Source of the DNA: Gammaproteobacteria bacterium
Lineage (GTDB): Bacteria > Pseudomonadota > Gammaproteobacteria > UBA4575
Reading direction: 5' to 3'
DNA: 64,000 bases
NCBI GenBank assembly: GCA_011523795.1
Contig: WTFY01000010.1
Coordinates: forward strand, 283,792 to 347,791
Of the stretch, positions 20,078-29,500 are shown in pieces. The first letter of the stretch is position 1. Every line of letters starts with the position of its first letter. The notes below the pieces were generated by a model. That model saw only the letters and a program-made list of their open reading frames with translations, searched no databases and was not told the origin of the DNA. The position numbers were made by a program, and so were the translations under genes.

Positions 20078-20204
20078 CAGGCAATGTGTTTTGCAGGTCT
20101 CGGATAACGGGAGGAAAAAGTCTTGTGCAGTGGAGGCAGTATAAATGAAAACGCCGGGTTCCATCACGTGCGTGAACCGGTGAAAGCAGCCAGGTCCTGC
20201 AAAT

Positions 20205-20384
20205 TCATGATCTGTGACGGATCGCAGGAAAAATTTCGACGCTGAATTCCCGGATGACCACCTTCATGAAGGAAATTGCATCGGCGAAGGACACGCCGGG
20301 GTCTGCGAGTGAAGCCTCGAAGTTCGGGTCCGGATCCGGGGGATGCCGAACGAGTTCTCGGATACGGTGTTCCATGGTTGCCAT
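20205..20384 (-). CDS. Possible 59-residue small protein upstream of aroK
   Basis: An open frame starting ATG at 20384 with an AAAGGA Shine-Dalgarno about 9 bases upstream, ending TGA at 20205. The product begins MATMEHRIRELVRH, has an acidic Pro-rich turn (PDPDPNFEASL), and then a hydrophobic/amphipathic stretch around FADAISFMKVVIREF. Codon choice looks coding-like. No family is recognised. It is divergent from the PKS gene and shares its upstream region, so it could be an unrelated leader, a relic, or a small regulator. Confidence 0.4.
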   Translation of the reverse strand: MATMEHRIRELVRHPPDPDPNFEASLADPGVSFADAISFMKVVIREFSVEIFPAIRHRS

Positions 20385-20406
20385 GGTAAAATCCTTTAAG
20401 CGGTTA

Positions 20407-20436
20407 TTGTGATTTTCAAGATGGCTTGGGTATTAT
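20407..20436 (+). promoter_or_regulatory. Candidate sigma-70 promoter for the PKS gene
   Basis: TTGTGA at 20407-20412 and TATTAT at 20431-20436, separated by 18 bases (4/6 and 5/6 matches to consensus). This would start transcription near 20443, about 70 bases before the chosen PKS ATG. It is a visual match only. Confidence 0.5.
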
Positions 20437-20512
20437 ACGGATATGAATTTCACTTGCCTTGATTCGGTGTGGGCACGAGTTTGCCACCGACTTCGACCCG
20501 GGCGACCTGGCT

Positions 20513-23500
20513 ATGAATTCATCCCAGTCCACGGACGACCTCTTCATGGCGAAGCCAGACCAGCCTTCTACCCCCGCTGACCCTCAGGAGCCGAAGCGTG
20601 TCGCGGGTGATCCACCTGTAGCAGTCATAGGCATGGCCTGCCGGTTCCCCGGCGCGCCGAATATCCCGGCTTTCTGGCATCTGCTCGAAAGCGGCGGGAA
20701 CTCGATCAGCGAGGGAATTTCCGGCACGGCTGGCGAGCGCATGGAAGAGCTTTTCCCTGGCGGTTCGGTTTCGAACGAAGCCTGCCGCTTCGGGTCCTTC
20801 GTTGCCGATATCGATCAGTTTGATGCCGCGTTTTTCCGGATTTCACCGGCAGAAGCACAACTGATGGACCCACAGCAGCGCATGATGCTCGAGACCAGCT
20901 GGCAGGCACTCGAGGATGCGGGGATCGATCCGGACCGGCTCAAAGGCGGTCGGACCGGCGTCTACACCGGGATCAGCAACGACGAGTACCGGATGCTGGT
21001 TCTGGACACGAACAAACCGACCGAGGCGGCCGGGTGTCTCTATGCGCTCAGCGGCACCAACCTGAATGGCGCCAGCGGGCGGGTTTCTTTCGTACTGGGT
21101 CTCATGGGGCCGGCGAAGGCCGTGGATGCCGCCTGCGCGTCGTCTCTGGTCTCGATCCACGATGCAGTGGTTGATCTGCAGCAGGGCAAGGCGGACCTGG
21201 CCATTGCCGGTGGCGTGCAGGCCCTCCTGAACAGCCGCGTGTACGAACTGCGTGCGGACGCGATGATGCTGTCTCCCGATGGCCAGTGCAAGGCTTTTGA
21301 CGCCTCTGCGAACGGTTACGTGCGCGGCGAGGGCTGCGGGGTCGTGATCCTGAAACGGCTGAGCGAGGCGGAAGCGGATGGTGACCGCATCTGGGGCGTC
21401 ATCCGGAGTTCGGCGGTGAATCACGGCGGAGCCAGCGTCGGACTGACGGTTCCCAATACACCCGCGTTGGAACAGGTGATTGAGACAGCGCTATCGCAGG
21501 CGGGCATTTCTCCGTCGGAAGTGGATTACCTGGAAGCGCACGGTACCGGAACGACGGTCGGTGATCCCATTGAAATCAATGCGGTGGCCTCGGTCTACGG
21601 AAAGGGACGCGAGGCGGACCACCCGCTCCTGGTCGGTTCCGTAAAGACCAACGTCGGACATCTGGAGTCTGCTGCCGGGGTTGCCGGACTGATCAAGGCC
21701 GTGTTGGCGGTGGAGCGAGGCGTAATACCGAAACACTTGCATTTCCAGGATCCCCACCCGGGTATCGACTGGGATCATCTGCCGCTGCAGATCACCTCGT
21801 CCACGGCGGACTGGCCCCGCCATCGCGGGCGGCCGCGACTGGCGGGCGTGAATTCCTTCGGGATATCCGGAACGAATGCCCACATTGTGGTGGAAGAGTA
21901 CGACGGTCCGGGTCCGGCCCTGGGCGAAGGATATCGGGCTGCGGGTCCCGCAAGGGCCGTGGAGATCTCGCCGCCAATGGCCGTGGCGGACCTGCCGCGG
22001 CTGGAGCAGGAAGGGAATGGACGCAAGAGCCGTCTTTTGCCGTTGTCGGGCAAGTCGGAGGGCGCGCTTCGGGAGCTGGCAAAGCGGTACCTGTCGTGGC
22101 TTGACGACCGGGCCGAGGAATCTGCAGAGAACATTGCCATGGAACCGTTGCTGTCGGACATGGCGTGGACCGCCGGCGTGGGGCGGAGCCATTTCGATTA
22201 CCGTGCGGGGATCGTGTTCCGTGATGCCGAGTCGCTGCGCAAACGCCTGGGAGATCTGGCCGAAGCAGACGACAGCGTAAAACCGGGGAGGGCGGCCAGG
22301 GTGGCGTTTGTCTACACCGGTCAGGGAAGCCAGTGGGCCGGCATGGGACAAGCACTCTACGAACACGAACCGGTTGCGCGCGCGGTGCTGGATCGCTGCG
22401 AAGCGGCATTCCGGGATGAACGGGGAGTCTCCCTGCTGGACGTGATGTTTGGCCGGGCCGGGGGTGAAGGCGAACTTGGAGACACGGCGTGGGAACAACC
22501 GGCTCTTTACGCTTTGGAGTGCGCGTTGACAGCGCTATGGACGAGTTTGGGTATCCGGCCCAGCGTGGTCGTGGGGCACAGCGTCGGGGAACTGGCGGCA
22601 GCCCAGGCGGCAGGCGTCTTCAGTCTTGAGGACGGGATGCGGTTTGCCGCGATCCGGGGTGCATTGCTGTCGGAAACCGAACCGGGCGCCATGGCCGCGG
22701 TTTTCACGCAACCGGAGCCGGTGGCATCGGAGGTCGAGACATTCAATACCTCGTCGGCCGGCGCCAGGCTGAGCGTTTCGGCGTACAATGGAAGCCATCA
22801 GGTGATCAGCGGCCCGACCGGGGAAATCGAAGCCATCTCGAAACACCTCGAATCGGAAGGAATCCGGGTCAAGCGTCTGAACACGACCCGGGCGTTCCAC
22901 AGCGCCCTGGTGGAACCGGCTCTGGACGCGCTGGAAGCGTCCCTGGAGGGCATCACAATCAGGCCTCCCTCCCTGACCGTGGTCAGCAACCTGACGGGTC
23001 AGGCCGTGGGACCTGACGAGGTGCTGGACGGGGCCTATTGGAAACGGCATGCTCGGGAGCCGGTGGCCTTCGCCAGTGGCGTTGGAACCTTGGCGGAACT
23101 CGGGGTGGACCTGGTGCTCGAGATCGGTCCACGCTCCGTGCTGGCTCCCATGGCGGTTGCGGCTTGGCCCGAATCCGCACAGGCTCCCGCGGTACTGTCG
23201 AGCCTGCGCCCGCCATCCGGCAACGGCAAGGCAGCCGCCAGCGGCAGTGATTTTGCAGAGGCCGTCGCGCAAGCCTATCAGGCACGGCTGCCGATTCATT
23301 TCCCGGGACTTTTCACGGGCGAAACGCGGCGACGAATTTCATTGCCGGGCTATCCGTTCCAGCGCGAACGCCACTGGGTCCAGGCCTCGAAGCGACGGCT
23401 CCTGGCCGAAGGTCACCCCTTGCTGGGCGTCCGGCATGAATCCGCCAGTGGCGAGATCATTTTCGAGACCGAGATCTTCCCCTCGGATCCGGCGTGGTTG

Positions 23501-26500
23501 AGCGACCACCGGGTATTCGGTCTGCTCATCGCACCGGGTGCCCTGTATGGCGGTATGGCGGCATCGGCCTCTCTTGCCGAAGGCGGCCGGCCGATGGTGG
23601 TCGAAGACCTGCAGCTGCATAACCCGTTGATCTTTTCGGACGCGGAGGCGAGGGACGGGGAAGAGGAGAATGGCCGAAAGGTGCAGGTTGTGCTCGATGC
23701 CCCCGAACAGGCGCCGTCGCGGCGTGTCCGGATATTCAGCAGGGGAGGCGAGGAAGGCTGGGTGAAGCACATTGAGGGCCGTGTATCGACGGGCACTTCC
23801 ATGCCGGAAGGCAGCACCCAGATCGATGTCGAAAAACTGAAGTCCGGCCTGTCGCCCGCTGACGTGTCGGCTTATTACCGTGCCAAGGCAGCGACCGGAA
23901 TCGACCTCGGCCCATTCTTCCGCACGCTGAGGAAGGTGTGGTCCGGGCCAGGTGAAGCGTTGGGAGAAGTGTCTTTGCCGGAATCCCTGGGCCGGAACGA
24001 GTTGGATGTCCACCCGCTTGTGCTGGACGGTTGCTTTCAGGTCGTGGGTGTGGCGCGAAACGTGACGGGCGCCCAGGGGGAGGCGACGTACCTGCCGTTC
24101 GGCTGGGAGCGACTGTGGCTGGCGAAGCCACTGCCAAACCGGGTGCTTTGCCACGTGCGCATCAATGAGGCCTCGGCCGGCCAATCGGAAGAGAAAACGG
24201 ATCTGGCGGCGGAGGTCCTGAGCGGGGAATTGCGTATTTACGATCCGGCCGGGGCTTTGCTTGGCGGGTTGAGCGGGTACATGGTGAAACGGGCGACGCG
24301 GGCGGCGCTGTTGTCGGCGGTCGAGGGAGTGAAGGATCTGCTGTACGAGATTGTCTGGCGCGACTGCGCCCTCGAACAGGGAATAACTTCTGCCGACTTC
24401 TTTCCGGATCCGTCTTCTGTCGCAGCCGGTGCGGGATTGTTCTCTGAGTATGTAGCGGCCGAGGGAGTCAAGCCGGAGGACAGGAACTCCCTGCTGATGG
24501 ATTTGGAACGGTGGTCGCGATCCTATGCGCTCACGAATCTGGAGAAGCTGGGCTGGCAGCGCGAGGTGGGCATGACCGTAGACCCTGATGATCTGCGGCA
24601 ACGCCTGGGAGTCGTCGAGGATCACAAACGCCTGTTCCGCCGGCTGTTCGAAATGCTTGCCAAATCGGGAGTGCTGGAGGAGACGCAGGAGGGGTTCACT
24701 GTCGTGCTTGGGCCGGAAGACCCGCTGCCGGATGAACTGCCGGACAACCCCGAGGAATTCCACACACGGATGGCCGAACTCTATCCGCACGGTCTGACCG
24801 AGATCGGATTGTTCTGCCGGTCCGGCGGTGCCCTGACCGAAGTGCTGCGTGGCCAAGAGGATCCGCTGACGCTACTGTTCAGCAGCGGAGAGCCGACTGC
24901 GGCGGATTTGTACCTGAAGGCGCCGGTTGCACGGGCCGCGAACCGGATGCTGGCCGATGCGGTGCGGACGCTCGTGGCCACGTTGCCCGAAGGGCGGCGC
25001 CTCAGGGTCGTCGAAGTCGGTGCAGGCACGGGATCGGCGACTGCGTCCGTCCTCCCGGAGCTTCCACCGGGACGGTTCGACTACACGTACACGGACATTT
25101 CGGCAGGCTTTTTTGCGGAAGCGGAGGCGCGCTTCGGGGATGCTGGCGGCTGCATCGAATACCGACCGCTGGATATTGAAAAGGACCCCATCACTCAAGG
25201 TTTCAGCTCCCACGGTTATGACTTGCTGATTGCATCCAACGTGCTGCACGCGACGCGCCATCTTGATGAAACACTGGGACACTGCCGGGATCTTCTTGCA
25301 CCATCGGGACAGTTGATCGCACTGGAGAACCTCCACGGCCAGGGCTGGATGGACCTGACTTTCGGGCAGCTGGACGGCTGGTGGCGGTTTGCCGATGACT
25401 ACCGTCCCCACCACGCCCTCGCGAGTCCCGCGGTGTGGCGTCAAGCACTTGGCAACTCGGGTTTCGGGGAAGTGGAAGTTCTTGGAGTGGACGAGTCCGG
25501 TGCAGCCAAGATGCCGGACAAGGGCGTGATCGTCGCACGGGGTCCCGTGGAAGTGGCGGAGCCCCCGGGCGTATGGGTGCTGACAGCGTCTCGTGGAGAT
25601 GCGGCCACCGCGCTTGCGGGCTTGCTGGCAGCAAGGAACCAGACAGTCGTACTGGCAGGAAGCGAATCGTCCGAAGACGGGCAATTGGCAGCCGGTGGTC
25701 CCGGCGTCTTCAAGGCCGCCGTGGAAATGGATCGGCGCGAATCGTGGCAGCTACTGCTGGAAAGCCTGCCCCGGGAGGTGCCGTTCAACGGCGTGGTGCA
25801 TCTTGCGGCGCTGGACGGCCATGGGGCCAAGGCGTTGACCGGGGAAATGGCGGAAGACGTCAAACAGGCCTGCGCGAGCGCATTGGCGCTGGTGCAGGGA
25901 ATGGCCGATGCCGACGTGACACCCGACAAGGGCGTATGGTTTGTCACGCGGGGAGCACAGGTGCTTGAGCGGGAGCGCGACGGGGAACTCGCAGGCGCGA
26001 CACTCTGGGGTTTTGGCAAGGTGGTGGCTCAGGAGGCGGCGCATCTGCAACCGAGGATGATCGATCTGGATCCCGCGGAAACAGCTTTCCCGGCAGACTT
26101 TCTCAACGAATTGCTGTACCCGGACCAGGAAAACCACATCGCCTATCGCTTGGGTGACCGCCTGGCTGCACGCCTGGTTCGATCTGGCACCGAGGCGGAG
26201 CGGCTGGTTCTGCCGGAAGAACCGGACTGGGTGCTGTCTCCGGATCCGGGCGGGATGTTCGAGAAGCCGGAAATCAAGCTGCTTCCGGAGCGCACCCTGG
26301 AGCCGAAACAGGTCCGCGCCACGGTCGAGGCCACAGGGCTCAACTTTTGGGATGTGTTCCGCTCGCTCGGTTTCATCGAGGAAGGAAACCTGGGGAGGGA
26401 GCTATGCGGCCATGTTCTCGAGGTGGGCTCCGACGTCACTGCCGTCTCGGTCGGAGACCGCGTGGTTGGACTGGGATTCGGGGCATTTGGGCCGGAGATG

Positions 26501-29500
26501 ATTACCCGGGAAGAACTGGTGGCCCCGGCACCGCCGGGCGTTTCAGTGTCGGCGCTCGCCACGATACCGAGCGCATTCGTATCGGCCGCACTGTCTTACG
26601 AGCTGTCCGGCCTGGAAGCCGGAGACCGTGTTCTGATTCACGCGGGTGCGGGTGGCGTGGGGCTCGCGGCAATCCAGCTTGCCAATGCTGCGGGAGCAAA
26701 AGTTTTCGCCACTGCAAGCGCGCCTAAGCAGGCCTATCTCCGGTCACTGGGTGTGGAACACGTGTTCGACAGCCGCCAGACGGCATTCGGGAAGGAGATC
26801 CTCGAAATTACGGATGGCGCAGGAGTGGACGTGGTGCTGAACTGCCTGACGGGAGAAGGCTTCATCGACACCAGCTTGTCCTGCCTGGCGAAGGGGGGGC
26901 GTTTTGTGGAACTGGCCCGGCGTGACATCCTGAGCCAGGACGAGATGGCTGCGGCACGCCCGGACGTGGCCTATGACATTCTGGAACTGGACGTTCTGAA
27001 AAAAACAGACCCGGCGTGGGTAGGAAGGGTTCTGAGCGGCATCATGGAGCAGTTTTCATCGGGGAAACTGAAGCCGATCGTCCACAGCAGGTGGCCGCTG
27101 GCCGAAGCGGGCGCCGCATTGAGGTTCATGCGTTCGGCACGGCACCTCGGAAAAATCGTCCTGACTCCGCCAGCGCTCATCAGGGGTCAGTTGCGCCACG
27201 ACCGGACCTACCTGGTGACGGGCGGATTGGGTGGAATCGGGTGTGCCGTGGCCGAGTGGCTCGCGGGCCAGGGAGCGGGAGCCATCGTGCTGAATGGGCG
27301 CCGGGATCCGGATGCTGCGGCCGAGAAGACGATCAGCGCGCTCAGGGAACGCGGGATAACGGTGCAGGTGGAGCTGGCGGATGTGCTGGACGTCGCTGCG
27401 GTGGATCAAATGCTGGCGCGAATCGATCAGGACCTGCCGCCCCTCGGCGGCGTGATCCACAGCGTGGGGGTGCTGTCGGACGCTGCGCTGACCAACCAGA
27501 GCTGGGAGAGTTTCGAGAAAGTGCTGTGGCCGAAGATTCTGGGGGCCTGGCATCTGCACCGCGCGACAGTGAATCGCGACCTGGATCTTTTCATTCTCTT
27601 CTCGAGCCGGGTTGGCGTGATGGGCAATCCCGGCCAGGCGAATCATGCCGCGGCCAATGCCTTCCTGGACCAGCTTGCTGGCCATCGCCGCGCGCTAGGC
27701 CTCCCGGGACAGGCCATTGCCTGGGGGGCTTGGTCGGAAATCGGTGAAGCGGCAGAGCAACGGGAGCGGATCGATCGCCGCCGCACCGCGCTCGGTGGCC
27801 GCTGGTTCACTCCGCAGCAGGGAATCAAGGCGCTTGAGAACCTGGTGCGCCAGGACACTACGAATTCCGTGGTGATGGCGATGGACTGGGCCGTGTTCGA
27901 GGAAGCCACCGGAACCCGTCCTCCCCTGCTGGAGGATCTGCTGTCCGTTGCGTCGGACAACGAGGCCGAAGCCTCAGCCCTGTCGGGAGACCTGCTTTCC
28001 CAGCTGCGCGGGGTGCCTGCGGCAGCGCACAAGGAACTCCTCGTCTCTTTCTTGCAGCAAGAGGTGCAAGCGGTGCTGAGACTGCCGACGGCGCCTGCAC
28101 CCACAGTAGGATTTTTCGATCTTGGAATGGACTCACTGATGACAGTGGAGTTGCGCAACCGCTTGAACCGGGCCTTTTCCGAGGAGTACACGGCACCCAA
28201 CACGGTTGTGTTCGACTACCCCGACATCACAACGCTCGCCGGTCACTTGGCCGAAGAGATCGGCGATATTGGCAGCGCACCTGCCCCTCAGGCTCAACCC
28301 GAGCCTGAGGAACAGCCGGTGGCACAGCGGAAGGATGACGGCATCGCAATCGTGGGCATGGCGTGCCGATTTCCTGGCGCTCCGGATCTCGCGTCATTCT
28401 GGCGTGTACTTGAGGCCGGCGAGGACATGGTGACCGACGCGCGCCGGGATTCCGACTTCTGGGGCGAAATTGAGAAAGACTTTCTCACCCGATATGCCGC
28501 TTACTGCCGCGGCGGGTTTGTGGAAGGGCTCGACAAATTCGATGCGCGCTTCTTCGGCATCCGGCCGATCGAGGCACGAACCATGGATCCCCGGCAAAGG
28601 TTGTTGCTGGAAATGAGTTGGCAGGCACTCGAGGATGCCGGAATGGATCCCGGTCTGCTGAAAGGCAGCCAAACCGGGGTCTATGTGGGGTTGGGCGGCA
28701 GCGAATACCGGGACCTGGCCACAGCCCTCGGCGAGGAAGGCAACTATATCGGTACTGCCGGAAGTGTAGCGGCCGGGCGGATTTCCTATGCACTGGGTTT
28801 CATGGGACCGGCGATTCCGCTGGACATGACCTGTGCCTCGTCACTGGTTGCTGTGCATCAGGCGGCCGCGAGCCTGCAGCGGGGCGAGGTGGATTTGGCC
28901 CTGGCCGGAGGGGTCAACGTGGTCCTGTCCCCCGCGGTCACAAAGTTCATGGCGGACTTCGGGATGCTGTCGGCGAGCGGGCGGTGCAGGGCTTTCGATA
29001 CCGCAGCAGATGGTTTCGTGCGAGGCGAGGGTTGCGGGATCGTGGTTCTCAAGCGGTTGAGCGAGGCGGAAGCGGACGGTGACCGAATCTGGGGTGTTAT
29101 CCGGGGTTCGGCAGTCAACCAGAACGGGGCAAGTGCCGGCATATCGGCGCCGAGCGGAACGGCACAGGAGCAGGTGCTGGGCGAGGCACTGGCCCAGACC
29201 GGGATGCCGCCGTCGGAGGTGGATTACCTGGAGGCTCATGGAACAGGCTCGGAATTGGGTGATCCGATCGAAGTGTGCGCGGCTGCAGCAGTGTACGGCA
29301 AAGGGCGCGAGGCGGATCGTCCGCTGCTGATCGGCTCAGTCAAGCCGAACATCGGGCACCTGGAATGGGCGGCGGGAGTTTCGGCGCTGATCAAGGTCGT
29401 GCTGGCGATGCAGCGGGGGGTGATTCCCGGACAACTGCACCTCCGGAATCCGAGCCCGCAGGTGGACTGGGACCGGTTGCCCGTACGGGTGGCGTCGGAA

